The notes: generated by a model from the sequence alone, not told the origin. A DNA stretch of 64,000 nt from Bacteroidota bacterium (GCA_016706865.1 JADJIS010000001.1:558001-622000), one strand, 5' to 3'; numbered from the stretch's first letter, positions 52,870-61,229 are shown. Numbers and translations: made by a program.

Positions 52870-53439
52870 ATGTCGACAAAAAACCTACTATTAATACTAT
52901 CCTTTGGGGCGATAGTAACCTTTTCTTCTTCTTGTAAAGAGGATGAACAACCGGATCCCACTCCTGCAGATCCAACCCTTTATCAAAGAGTTGGAGGAAC
53001 AACTATGGTTGACGATCCTGCTAATCCAGGAACACAAATTGAACAGGGTAGATTAACACTTCGTTCTGTAGTTGACAGTTCTATTTTTGTTATTGCAGCT
53101 GATCCATCCATGGCAGCTTTTTTTCCGGTATTACTTGGAGAAGTTGGCACAGGTGATCTGTCCGGTTTCACTGCATTGAGTGATAATTTTACTGATTTTC
53201 TGTGTTCTGCAACAGGTTCCACAAATCCTGATTATGCATATATAGGTTTAAGTATGGAAGATGCCCATGCACCTGCAGTAAATTCGAGGATGGGAATGGC
53301 TGCTACGGATGCTGATTTTGATGCATTTATTGGAGATATTGCTGTAGGTTTATCACAAAACGGAGTTACTGATACTGATCTGATAAATGATCTTGTTGAA
53401 TTATTAGAAACAACCAGGGCAGATATAGTTCAACTATAA
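52870..53439 (+). CDS. Lipoprotein resembling truncated hemoglobin (group 1-like)
   Basis: A 189-residue lipoprotein (lipobox FSSSC, Cys22). After a Pro/Asp-rich linker, the sequence follows the truncated-globin pattern: TLYQRVGGTTMV at the start, a middle FTALSDNFTDFLCSATGSTN, GLSMEDAHAPAV with His133 as the likely proximal heme ligand, and FDAFIGDIAVGLSQNGVTDTDLI with a helical end. It is longer than the ~120 residues of typical members, with an insertion before the proximal His. A membrane-anchored globin would act in the periplasm on NO or O2. The family assignment is from motif order and needs a profile search. Confidence 0.65.
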   Translation: MSTKNLLLILSFGAIVTFSSSCKEDEQPDPTPADPTLYQRVGGTTMVDDPANPGTQIEQGRLTLRSVVDSSIFVIAADPSMAAFFPVLLGEVGTGDLSGFTALSDNFTDFLCSATGSTNPDYAYIGLSMEDAHAPAVNSRMGMAATDADFDAFIGDIAVGLSQNGVTDTDLINDLVELLETTRADIVQL

Positions 53440-53474
53440 TGCAAAAATTAATTATATAAATGTGAAATTAAAAG

Positions 53475-53498
53475 AGCCGCTATTTTAGCGGCTTTTTA
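53475..53498 (+). terminator. Rho-independent terminator
   Basis: AGCCGCTA (53475-53482) and TAGCGGCT (53486-53493) form a perfect hairpin with a three-base loop, followed by a short T tract. It lies 36 bases after the stop of the globin-like gene. Confidence 0.88.
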
Positions 53499-53597
53499 AT
53501 TTCCTGGATCTTGTAATATTATCATTCCAATTAATCCGATCGCTATGGAGTTGCTATCATGAAATCGAGAATTGTTTAAAATGTAAGTACATTATTA

Positions 53598-53605
53598 TAG
53601 TTTTG
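53598..53605 (+). promoter_or_regulatory. Possible -7 box of the saccharopine-dehydrogenase-family gene
   Basis: TAGTTTTG matches TAnnTTTG and lies 11 bases before the ATG at 53617. No matching upstream TTTG was found at 19-21 bases. Confidence 0.3.
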
Positions 53606-53616
53606 TACAAATTTGT

Positions 53617-54750
53617 ATGATGAATAAAATTATTGTTCTCGGTGCAGGAATGGTTGGAAGAGCTATGGCGATTGATCTGAGCAAAGATCTGGAAGTATAT
53701 TCAGCGGATATCAGCGAAGAAAATCTTTCCAAATTATCTCCGCACAATATTAAAACTATCAAGGCCGATCTTTCCAATAAAGAAACCATTAAAGAATTAA
53801 TTGCAGATAAAGATCTTGTGATAGGAGCTGTTCCAGGATTTATGGGATTTGAAACCTTTAAAACCGTAATTGAATCCGGAAAAAATACCAGCGATATTTC
53901 TTTTTTTGATGAGGATCCATTTATATTAAATGATGTTGCCTTAAAAAATAATGTTACCGCTGTAATGGATATTGGTGTTGCCCCCGGCATGGATAATATT
54001 ATTCTGGGATACCACAATAAAAGAATGCAGGTAAGCGATTTTATTTGTTTGGTTGGAGGATTACCCGCTGCCCGCATTTGGCCTTACGAATATAAAGCAC
54101 CCTTTTCTCCTGCGGATGTACTGGAAGAATATACACGACCGGCGCGTTTCGTTGTTGATGGTAAAATAATTACAAAACCCGCACTTAGCGAACCCGAGTT
54201 GATGCAATTTGAAGATATCGGAACATTGGAAGCATTTAATTCGGATGGCTTACGATCCTTAATTAAAACAATGCCCAATATTCCGAATATGATTGAACGC
54301 ACTTTGCGTTATCCCGGCCATATTGAATTAATGCGCGTATTCCGCGAATCGGGTTTTTTCAGCAAAGAGGAAATTGATATTAAAGGAAAAAAAATACGTC
54401 CGCTTGATCTTACGAGTAAATTATTATTCCCGCAATGGAAATTAGGTGATGAGGAAAAAGAATTTACAGTAATGCGCGTTATAGTTTCAGGTTTAGAAAA
54501 TAATAAACAGGTAACTTATACATACGATCTGCTCGACAGATATGATGCCGCTACCAAAACATCATCCATGGCCCGCACAACAGGATATACCTGCACCGGA
54601 GCAGCTCGTTTAATTTTGGAAAATAAATTTACACGTAAGGGTGTTTCTACTCCTGAATTTGTTGGGGAGGATGAAAATTGTTTTAATACTATGATTAATT
54701 ATTTGAAGGAAAGAAATATTAATTATAGAATGCAAAAAACGGTGCATTAA
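53617..54750 (+). CDS. Saccharopine dehydrogenase-family NADP-dependent oxidoreductase
   Basis: A 377-residue cytoplasmic enzyme with an N-terminal Rossmann fold (KIIVLGAGMVGRAMAIDLSKD) and the catalytic-type region MDIGVAPGMDNIILGYHNK, then the family's GGLPAARIWPYEYKAPFSPADVLEEYTRPA stretch (shortened). Members include lysine- and saccharopine-related dehydrogenases; in Bacteroidota the role of this subgroup is not fully clear. It may serve lysine degradation. The ATG at 53617 is followed by a second Met, so the start could be one codon later. It converges on the terC gene. Confidence 0.88.
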   Translation: MMNKIIVLGAGMVGRAMAIDLSKDLEVYSADISEENLSKLSPHNIKTIKADLSNKETIKELIADKDLVIGAVPGFMGFETFKTVIESGKNTSDISFFDEDPFILNDVALKNNVTAVMDIGVAPGMDNIILGYHNKRMQVSDFICLVGGLPAARIWPYEYKAPFSPADVLEEYTRPARFVVDGKIITKPALSEPELMQFEDIGTLEAFNSDGLRSLIKTMPNIPNMIERTLRYPGHIELMRVFRESGFFSKEEIDIKGKKIRPLDLTSKLLFPQWKLGDEEKEFTVMRVIVSGLENNKQVTYTYDLLDRYDAATKTSSMARTTGYTCTGAARLILENKFTRKGVSTPEFVGEDENCFNTMINYLKERNINYRMQKTVH

Positions 54751-54815
54751 TGTTACATTCACCTATCCAAAGCGTTCGTTGCGTGTAACATCGTGGGGCC
54801 AAGACCACCCGTGGC
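54751..54815. repeat. Inverted repeat plus GC-rich element between convergent genes
   Basis: TGTTACA (54751-54757) and TGTAACA (54784-54790) form an inverted repeat, and the stretch that follows (CGTGGGGCCAAGACCACCCG) is much richer in G and C than the surroundings. The spacer separates two convergent genes and might be a terminator or a dispersed element; nothing further is seen. Confidence 0.35.
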
Positions 54816-54824
54816 TATTAAAAA

Positions 54825-55673
54825 TTAATCTTCTTTTTCCGCTTCGTCAACTTCCTCTTGAAATTCCTTAAATTCTTCTGTTGTAATTTCCTTATGTTTT
54901 TTAGGGAAATTAAATAACCAGCTCGTTAATACCGGAACAATAAAAATTGCAACCGTTATTAATGAAAAATACAAATCGGTGCGTTCACTTTCCAAAAAAT
55001 GGCATAAAGGAGTATCTCTCCCAAATTCATGACATAAAAAAGATAATACCAGTTTTAAACCGAGCAAGGCAATAATAAAAAATGCAGAGGCATTTAAAAA
55101 CGTAAATCTTTCCAATAATTTGATTACACCTTGTGCAACAAATCTAATAGCGAGAATTCCAATAAATACCCCCAGGCAAATAAGCCAAATATTATCCGTA
55201 TAAGCAACTGCCGCAAAAACATTATCAATGGAAAAAGCAAGGTCCATTATATTAACTAAAATCACAGTGCTCCAGAAATTCCCTATTCTTCCAACTGTAT
55301 TTTTATAAAACCAATTGTTTTGTTTATTGAGTGTATCATCTCCGGTTTGCGGGGTTGATTTTGTTCGGAAAAAATCTACAGATAAATATAAAAGGTACAA
55401 TCCGCCAACAGCTTTTAACCACACCACTTGTATAAGCCACGAAGCAAGAAGTAAGGCAAGTCCTCTAAAAAAATATGCACCGAAAATTCCATAACGAAGA
55501 GCTCTTCCCCTTTCCTTTTTCGGAAGATCCATAACCATTGTACCCATTACCAATGCATTGTCGACACTTAACATTGTTTCGATCAATATCAAATTAAAAA
55601 CAATAATACCTGCTTGTGTAGGCGTATGACCGAAAAATTCAACAAAATCAAATAATAATATCCCTGCTTCCAT
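54825..55673 (-). CDS. TerC-family integral membrane protein
   Basis: I take the ATG ending at 55673 (MEAGILLFDFVEFFGH), because the longer frame overlaps the galE gene. The 282-residue protein has about seven membrane helices and the TerC motifs NLILIETMLSVDNALVMGT, near the N-terminus, and MDLAFSIDNVFAAVAYTD in the middle (acidic residues within helices, thought to bind metal). TerC proteins export manganese or assist exoenzyme metallation and tellurite tolerance. The C-terminus is strongly acidic (EFQEEVDEAEKED). The gene starts 11 bases after galE and is probably in the same transcript. Confidence 0.92.
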   Translation of the reverse strand: MEAGILLFDFVEFFGHTPTQAGIIVFNLILIETMLSVDNALVMGTMVMDLPKKERGRALRYGIFGAYFFRGLALLLASWLIQVVWLKAVGGLYLLYLSVDFFRTKSTPQTGDDTLNKQNNWFYKNTVGRIGNFWSTVILVNIMDLAFSIDNVFAAVAYTDNIWLICLGVFIGILAIRFVAQGVIKLLERFTFLNASAFFIIALLGLKLVLSFLCHEFGRDTPLCHFLESERTDLYFSLITVAIFIVPVLTSWLFNFPKKHKEITTEEFKEFQEEVDEAEKED

Positions 55674-55684
55674 AATTTTTCTTT

Positions 55685-56719
55685 TTAACTGATTTGTTCT
55701 TTTTGCATTTCCATTTCCCAATTCCAGGCTGAACGCATCATCTCTTCAATATCTCTTTTGCATTGCCAGTTCAAAATTTCTTTGGCTTTATTGTTATTCG
55801 CATAAATAGAAACAACATCTCCCTCCCTTGGTTCCCCGATAGAATAATTAAGTTTTGTGCCGCTCACTTTTTCAAATGCATGTATCAATTCAAGTACAGA
55901 AATTCCCACACCACTGCCAAGATTAAAAACTTCATAATTGGTTGCATTTTTATTATCAATAAGATATTGCAAAGCTAAAGTATGAGCTTCCGCAATATCC
56001 ATAACATGCACATAATCCCTGATACAACTTCCATCACGGGTATCATATGTATCTCCAAACACTGTGAAACTTTCCTTTTTGCCAATAGCTGTCTGTGTAA
56101 TATTCGGCACTAGATTTTCAGGTTCTGAAAAAGGTATTTCTCCTATCAATCCACTTTGATGTGCACCCACCGGATTAAAATAGCGCAAAGAAATAAAATT
56201 GGAAGAAATGGTTTTTGCATGCGCTGAAATCATTTGTTCCGCCAACAATTTTGTCCATCCATAAGGTGACTCCGGAGCGGAAACCGGAGTTAACTCATTT
56301 ACGGGCAATTCAGTAGTATTTCCATATACACTGCAAGAAGAAGAAAATACAAAATTCGGAATATTGTATTCCTCTGCAATACGCAGAATATTGATGGTAG
56401 AATTTAAATTATTATCAAAATAGATCAATGGCTTTTGCACCGATTCACTAACGGATTTAAAGGCTGCAAAATGAATTATTCCAACAATATCAGAATGTCC
56501 TGAAACAATATTTCTCAATTTAGGAAGATCACGACAATCCACGCGATAATTGGTAAATCCTTTTTGTGTTATCGTTTTTATTCTTTCCGCAATTATCTGT
56601 TTCGAGCGGGAAAGATTATCAATGGAAATTACTTCAAATCCTTTTTCTAAAAGATCGATAATGGTATGAGAGCCGATGAATCCGGTTCCGCCGGTGATGA
56701 GTATTTTTTTTGTAGACAA
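55685..56719 (-). CDS. galE: UDP-glucose 4-epimerase
   Basis: A 344-residue short-chain dehydrogenase-type epimerase. The NAD-binding motif GGTGFIGSHTIIDLLEKG opens the protein, the Ser of SSSCSVYG and the YxxxK pair in YGWTKLLAEQM form the active site, and FNPVGAHQSGLIGE and DTRDGSCIRDYVHVMDIAEAH are GalE signatures. It interconverts UDP-glucose and UDP-galactose for surface polysaccharide synthesis. It ends 11 bases before the terC start. The upstream flank is a repeat array. Confidence 0.96.
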   Translation of the reverse strand: MSTKKILITGGTGFIGSHTIIDLLEKGFEVISIDNLSRSKQIIAERIKTITQKGFTNYRVDCRDLPKLRNIVSGHSDIVGIIHFAAFKSVSESVQKPLIYFDNNLNSTINILRIAEEYNIPNFVFSSSCSVYGNTTELPVNELTPVSAPESPYGWTKLLAEQMISAHAKTISSNFISLRYFNPVGAHQSGLIGEIPFSEPENLVPNITQTAIGKKESFTVFGDTYDTRDGSCIRDYVHVMDIAEAHTLALQYLIDNKNATNYEVFNLGSGVGISVLELIHAFEKVSGTKLNYSIGEPREGDVVSIYANNNKAKEILNWQCKRDIEEMMRSAWNWEMEMQKEQIS

Positions 56720-56790
56720 AGTTAAAATATTGTTCTTTGGTTAAAAATATTTTGATGTGATGAAAATGTTATGGGGAGGAGATCCGATTT

Positions 56791-57059
56791 ATGTTCTTTA
56801 TTCCTTGTTCTTTATTCATTATTAGGCTTACGGAGAATTATCTCCCGGGTTGTCTATCCGATTGGTGTTCGATATTCCTTGTTCTTTATTCGATATTAAT
56901 ATAATTCTCCTACGAAGGAATATCTCCCGGGTTGTCTTTCCGATTGATGTTCTTTATTCCTTGTTCTTTATTCGATATTAATATAATTCTCCTACGAAGG
57001 AATATCTACCGGGTTGTCTTTCCGATTGATGTTCTTTATTCCTTGTTCTTTATTCTTTA
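56791..57059. repeat. Repeat array in reverse orientation to the 20-kb array
   Basis: Four copies of TTCCTTGTTCTTTATTC start near 56800, 56875, 56957 and 57039 (about 74-82 bp apart), with copies of CGAAGGAATATCTCCCGGGT and TTGTCTTTCCGATTGATGTT in between. They are the reverse complement of the motifs in the 19.6-21.7 kb array (CCCGGGAGATTATCCTTCG; GAATAAAGAACAAGGAATAA). The last copy abuts the stop codon of the four-helix-bundle gene. Confidence 0.88.
57030..57055. repeat. Left inverted repeat flanking four-helix-bundle gene
   Basis: The 26 bases here are the reverse complement of those at 57574-57599, with 25 of 26 matching. Core: GTTCTTTATTCCTTGTTCTT. It ends five bases before the stop codon of the gene at 57060. 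Confidence 0.8.
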
Positions 57060-57455
57060 TTAATTATTCATTTCCTCTTTTTCCATATTTTTTTTCGCCG
57101 TCTTCACACTTGCCATAAAAATAGAAATAAGTTGATTGGTTTCTGATAATCCATTTTCTACCATTTCCAAACTATTTGTTAAAGGCGTTTTGTAAATAAG
57201 CTTTAGTGCAGCTCTTGATTCCCTAAGTTCCTTTAACAAGATTTTAATCTTATGTATAAAATCCTTTCTTGACTCTGCACTCTGAGCTTCGCCATAATGT
57301 AATGCCGGATTAGACCCAGATCTAACCAGTTGACCAGCTATATGATTTCCTGCTCTTGTATTAAACAAGGAATCAACTATTTTAAAAATAAGAACGCTGA
57401 ATTCTATAAGTCGATCTTCCAAATCGTACTTAACGTCTTTTTTGGGATTATTCAT
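57060..57455 (-). CDS. Four-helix-bundle protein (23S rRNA-IVS/S23 type)
   Basis: A 131-residue, all-helical protein of the four-helix-bundle family known from rRNA intervening sequences: LIEFSVLIFKIVDSLFNT, GNHIAGQLVRSGSNPALHYGEAQSAES and FIHKIKILLKELRESRAALKLIYK (quoted in pieces). The family includes the Avd accessory protein of diversity-generating retroelements, but no reverse transcriptase or variable-region repeat is seen here. It is flanked on both sides by inverted copies of a 26-bp repeat and by a repeat array, and lies between galE and rmlA, two sugar-nucleotide genes that would otherwise be neighbours. Confidence 0.88.
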   Translation of the reverse strand: MNNPKKDVKYDLEDRLIEFSVLIFKIVDSLFNTRAGNHIAGQLVRSGSNPALHYGEAQSAESRKDFIHKIKILLKELRESRAALKLIYKTPLTNSLEMVENGLSETNQLISIFMASVKTAKKNMEKEEMNN

Positions 57456-57573
57456 TTATTTGTTTTTAAGGATAAATAAAATACTAATATCAGAAAATCA
57501 AGGAACAAAAAAATAACAATTTAAATCTTTTTAACTATCATTCAAATTTATAACAAAATTTTTAAAAAATAAT

Positions 57574-57599
57574 GAATAAAGAACAAGGAATAAAAAACA
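57574..57599. repeat. Right inverted repeat flanking four-helix-bundle gene
   Basis: Begins GAATAAAGAACAAGGAATAA and is complementary to the left repeat at 57030-57055 except for one base. It lies 118 bases upstream of the start of the four-helix-bundle gene. Confidence 0.8.
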
Positions 57600-57647
57600 T
57601 TAAAGGACAGTCCGCCCCAAACAAATCGCTCATCCCAAATCCCCACC

Positions 57648-58508
57648 TCACCCTATTAACCTCATCAAATACCCTCCATACCCACTCTTCATCAATGGCG
57701 CAGCAATCTTCTCCAACTGTTCTGCATTAATAAATTTTTTTCGAAATGCAATTTCTTCTATACATCCGATATTTTGTCCTTGACGTTGTTCTATGATTTG
57801 TACAAATTGTGATGCTGCCATTAAGGAATCAAATGTTCCGGTATCGAACCAGGCAGTACCACGAGGTAATACACTTACCTTTAATTTTCCCTGATTTAAA
57901 TATTCTTTATTTACATCAGTAATTTCATATTCGCCACGAGGACTTGGTTTTAAATTTTTTGCAATATCAACAACATGATTATCGTAAAAATATAATCCCG
58001 GAACTGCGTAATTTGATTTTGGAATTTTTGGTTTTTCTTCAATAGAAATTACTTTTCCTGCATCATCAAATTCAACAACTCCATAACGATCGGGATCACT
58101 TACATGATAGGCATATATAATTCCACCATCGGGATTATTATTTGCCGTGAGCAATTCGCCCATTCCTGCGCCATAAAAAATATTATCTCCTAAAACCAAA
58201 GCAACTTTATCATTTCCTATAAAATCAGCGCCAAGGGTGAAGGCCTGTGCTAATCCGTCAGGTGAGGGTTGTTCCACATAACTGAAATTACAACCAATTC
58301 TGGCTCCATCACCAAGAAGCCTTTGAAACCCAGGCAGGTCGTATGGTGTGGAAATAATAAGTATTTCATTGATACCTGCCATCATCAATGTTGACAAGGG
58401 GTAATAGATCATGGGTTTATCATAAATTGGCATCAATTGCTTGCTAATTGCCAATGTAATAGGATGTAAACGGGTTCCTGATCCTCCTGCTAGAATAATT
58501 CCTTTCAC
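57648..58508 (-). CDS. rmlA: Glucose-1-phosphate thymidylyltransferase
   Basis: I choose the GTG ending at 58508, which starts (M)KGIILAGGSGTRLHPITLA as in family members (286 residues); the longer frame begins at a TTG with ten extra residues. Motifs: GGSGTRLHP, ISKQLMPIYDKPMIYYPL, VALVLGDNIFYG, GLYFYDN, YEITDVNKEYL and LPRGTAWFDTGTFDSL. It makes dTDP-glucose for dTDP-rhamnose and related surface sugars. The other rml genes are not in the window. It has the repeat-flanked four-helix-bundle gene downstream and is divergent from the nos operon. Confidence 0.95.
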   Translation of the reverse strand: MKGIILAGGSGTRLHPITLAISKQLMPIYDKPMIYYPLSTLMMAGINEILIISTPYDLPGFQRLLGDGARIGCNFSYVEQPSPDGLAQAFTLGADFIGNDKVALVLGDNIFYGAGMGELLTANNNPDGGIIYAYHVSDPDRYGVVEFDDAGKVISIEEKPKIPKSNYAVPGLYFYDNHVVDIAKNLKPSPRGEYEITDVNKEYLNQGKLKVSVLPRGTAWFDTGTFDSLMAASQFVQIIEQRQGQNIGCIEEIAFRKKFINAEQLEKIAAPLMKSGYGGYLMRLIG

Positions 58509-58594
58509 AAGTGTTAGTTTTTTGGCAAAGATATTCAATCGGGCAACATACCTGGCTAAGTTGAAATTGTCAATCTAAAAGTGTCAATTCAAAA

Positions 58595-58614
58595 AAGGTG
58601 ATTTATATCACCTT
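58595..58614. promoter_or_regulatory. Crp/Fnr-type palindrome upstream of nos operon
   Basis: AAGGTGATTTATATCACCTT is a perfect 8+4+8 inverted repeat with the GTGA-N6-TCAC core of Crp/Fnr-family operators. It lies 68 bases upstream of the cytochrome c start codon. Upstream are two TGTCAATT-like words (near 58567 and 58583). A regulator that responds to low oxygen or NO would fit the operon's function. Confidence 0.6.
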
Positions 58615-58682
58615 ATCATTTGATTACTATCATCTATCATAAGTTCATGCTTATCGAATTTTGAATTTCTAAATAAGATATT

Positions 58683-59180
58683 ATGAAAAAAATAATCTAT
58701 CTCTCCCTGACTCTCTGTTTAATGGTTTTTATAACGGCATGCGGCAAAAAAGAAACTACAACTACAGGTACAACTCAAACTGCTGAAAAACCTAAAAGCA
58801 TGATGGGCGCTGAAACCGAACAGCAAAAAATGATCAACGACGGACGTGGAATTGGTGAAATTAAAATGGTTTCACTGAGTGTTCCTTTGGAACAGGAGCG
58901 TGTAAAACGCGGAAAAGATGTATATGATATGAAGTGTTCATCATGCCATAAACTCACTTCTGAGAGGTTTGTAGGACCTGGCTGGCTAGGCGTTACAACC
59001 CGCCGCAAACCGGAATGGATCATGAATATGACCACCAATGCAGATGTTATGCTAGAGCGGGACCCTGAGGCTCAAAAACTACTTGAGCTTTGTTTAACCC
59101 GCATGCCAAATCAAAATGTATCTATCGGCGATGCACGTGATGTATTGGAATATATGCGAAGTAACGACGGAGTAAAATAA
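58683..59180 (+). CDS. Monoheme cytochrome c lipoprotein of the nos operon
   Basis: A 165-residue lipoprotein (Cys20 in VFITACGKK) with one heme-binding motif, Cys85-Ser-Ser-Cys88-His89, and a likely axial Met141 in LTRMPNQNV. The usual cytochrome c helix WIMNMTTNADVMLERDPEAQK precedes it. It is presumably anchored on the periplasmic side and feeds electrons to NosZ, as small cytochromes do in clade II nos clusters. It is 32 bases upstream of nosZ and is the first gene of the operon behind the Crp/Fnr-like palindrome. Confidence 0.9.
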   Translation: MKKIIYLSLTLCLMVFITACGKKETTTTGTTQTAEKPKSMMGAETEQQKMINDGRGIGEIKMVSLSVPLEQERVKRGKDVYDMKCSSCHKLTSERFVGPGWLGVTTRRKPEWIMNMTTNADVMLERDPEAQKLLELCLTRMPNQNVSIGDARDVLEYMRSNDGVK

Positions 59181-59212
59181 CATTTGAAAACAATCCTAAA
59201 AAATATCAAATT

Positions 59213-61195
59213 ATGAAAAATTTAAGCTTATTACTTATCGTAATAATTGCAGGGGTTTATGGGTGCAAACCCAAGACTACCGGCAGTATTGCAACCGGAG
59301 ATGCCGCCTCGAAGGTGTACGTTGCTCCGGGTTCATACGACGAATTTTATAGTGTAGTTTCGGGAGGTTTCAGTGGCCAAATGGCCATTTATGGTATACC
59401 TTCCGGCAGATTATTCCGTGTAATCCCGGTTTTTGCCGAAGATCCACAATCCGGATACGGATACAGCGAAGAAACAAAACCTATGCTGATGACCTCTCAT
59501 GGTATGGTTCCTTGGGATGACCTGCATCATATTGCCCTCTCCACTACTAATGGAGTGCATGACGGCAGATGGGCATTTGGAAACGGAAACAATACACCGC
59601 GTATCGCACGAATTGATATGACCACCTTCAGAACAGCTGAAATAATCGAATTGCCTAACAGTTCAGGTAATCACTCCTCTCCTTTTATCACTGAAAATAC
59701 CGAATACACCATTGCGGGTACTCGATTCAGTTATCCTCCCGATTATGATGGAGCAAATCCAGACGTTTCTATTTCCAGTTATAAAGAAAACTTTAAAGGT
59801 TATTTAAGTTTTGTTGGAGTGGATAAAGAAAGCGGTATGATGGATCTTTCATTTCAGATACAAATTCCACCACTAAATACAGATCTTGCAAGAGGTGGAA
59901 AAGGGCCTTCACACGATTGGTTCTTTTTCAGTTGTTATAATTCTGAAAAAGCATTTACATTATTAGAAGTAAATGCAAGTCAGAAAGATAAAGATTTTAT
60001 TCTTGCCGTTAATTGGAAAAAAGCAGAACAATATGTTAAAGAAGGAAAAGCAAAAGCGCAAAAAGTAAAATATGCGCATAATTATTTTGATGAGAATACA
60101 CAAACTGCAGTTTCCGAAATTAGGACTGATGTATTGGTACTTGATCCAAAGGAGTTAAAAGATATATTATATTTAATTCCTTGTCCTAAATCACCTCATG
60201 GTTGCGATGTTGATCCAACGGGACAATATATAGTTGGTAGCGGAAAACTAGCTGCAATAATTCCTGTATTTTCGTTTGAAAAAATTCAGAAAGCAATTGC
60301 AAATAATGATTTTGAAGCGGAATACGATGGTATCAAAGTATTAAAATACGAATCATGTTTACATGGTGAAGTTAAAAAACCAGGTCTAGGACCATTGCAT
60401 ACCGAATTTGATAATGAAGGAAATGCATACACTTCATTTTTTGTTTCTTCTGAAATTGTGAAATGGAATGTAAAGAGTTTAGAAATTATTGATCGCGTTC
60501 CAACCTATTATTCCATAGGTCACTTATCAGTACCGGGCGGTCCTACTTCTAAACCCTGGGGAAAATATGTAATTGCCTATAATAAAATAACCAAAGATAG
60601 GTATTTACCAACCGGACCTGAACTTAATCAATCAGCACAACTCTATAGCATTGAAGGTGACAAAATGAAATTATTATTAGACTTTCCAACTATTGGCGAA
60701 CCACATTATGCGGAAGCTATCCCTGCAGAACTGATAATGCCGAATTCGAAAAAGATCTATAAGCTGGAAGAAAATAATCATCCATATGCAACTAAACAGG
60801 AAAAAGAGGCCAAGGTAGTCCGCGAAGGAAATAAAGTACATATTTTTATGACTGCAATTCGCTCGCATTTAGTGCCTGATAATATTGAAGGTGTAAAAAT
60901 TGGTGATGAAGTATATTTTCATGTAACAAATCTTGAACAAGACTGGGATGTACCGCATGGATTTGCAGTTAAAGGTGCAAATAATGCAGAATTATTAATT
61001 ATGCCGGGTGAAACACAAACGCTAAAATGGTATCCCGACAGAGTGGGTGTATATCCATTTTATTGCACAGATTTTTGTTCCGCTTTGCATCAGGAAATGC
61101 AGGGATATATAAGAGTATCACCGGCAGGTTCCAGTGTGCCAATTATATTCAGTACAGGAAAAACCGGGGAAGCTGTAACACCGGCCGGTAAATAG
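59213..61195 (+). CDS. nosZ: Sec-dependent (clade II) nitrous oxide reductase
   Basis: NosZ reduces N2O to N2 in the periplasm. The 660-residue protein has a short lipoprotein-type Sec signal (LLLIVIIAGVYGC) instead of the Tat signal of clade I enzymes. The seven-bladed propeller with the CuZ histidines is visible in WDDLHHIALSTTNG, KGPSHDWFFFSCYN, KSPHGCDVDPTGQYI, LGPLHTEFDNEGNA, YSIGHLSV and GEPHYAEAIP. The C-terminal cupredoxin domain carries CuA ligands Cys618, Cys622, His626 and Met629 in CTDFCSALHQEM, with VPHGFAVKG upstream. All key residues are present, so it is expected to be functional. Confidence 0.97.
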   Translation: MKNLSLLLIVIIAGVYGCKPKTTGSIATGDAASKVYVAPGSYDEFYSVVSGGFSGQMAIYGIPSGRLFRVIPVFAEDPQSGYGYSEETKPMLMTSHGMVPWDDLHHIALSTTNGVHDGRWAFGNGNNTPRIARIDMTTFRTAEIIELPNSSGNHSSPFITENTEYTIAGTRFSYPPDYDGANPDVSISSYKENFKGYLSFVGVDKESGMMDLSFQIQIPPLNTDLARGGKGPSHDWFFFSCYNSEKAFTLLEVNASQKDKDFILAVNWKKAEQYVKEGKAKAQKVKYAHNYFDENTQTAVSEIRTDVLVLDPKELKDILYLIPCPKSPHGCDVDPTGQYIVGSGKLAAIIPVFSFEKIQKAIANNDFEAEYDGIKVLKYESCLHGEVKKPGLGPLHTEFDNEGNAYTSFFVSSEIVKWNVKSLEIIDRVPTYYSIGHLSVPGGPTSKPWGKYVIAYNKITKDRYLPTGPELNQSAQLYSIEGDKMKLLLDFPTIGEPHYAEAIPAELIMPNSKKIYKLEENNHPYATKQEKEAKVVREGNKVHIFMTAIRSHLVPDNIEGVKIGDEVYFHVTNLEQDWDVPHGFAVKGANNAELLIMPGETQTLKWYPDRVGVYPFYCTDFCSALHQEMQGYIRVSPAGSSVPIIFSTGKTGEAVTPAGK

Positions 61196-61229
61196 AAAAT
61201 AATTTTTATTCACCACTAAATAAAAAGTT

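Noticed and set aside
57060..57455. Diversity-generating retroelement with Avd
   Set aside because: The family matches Avd-like four-helix bundles, but there is no reverse transcriptase and no template/variable repeat pair in the window.
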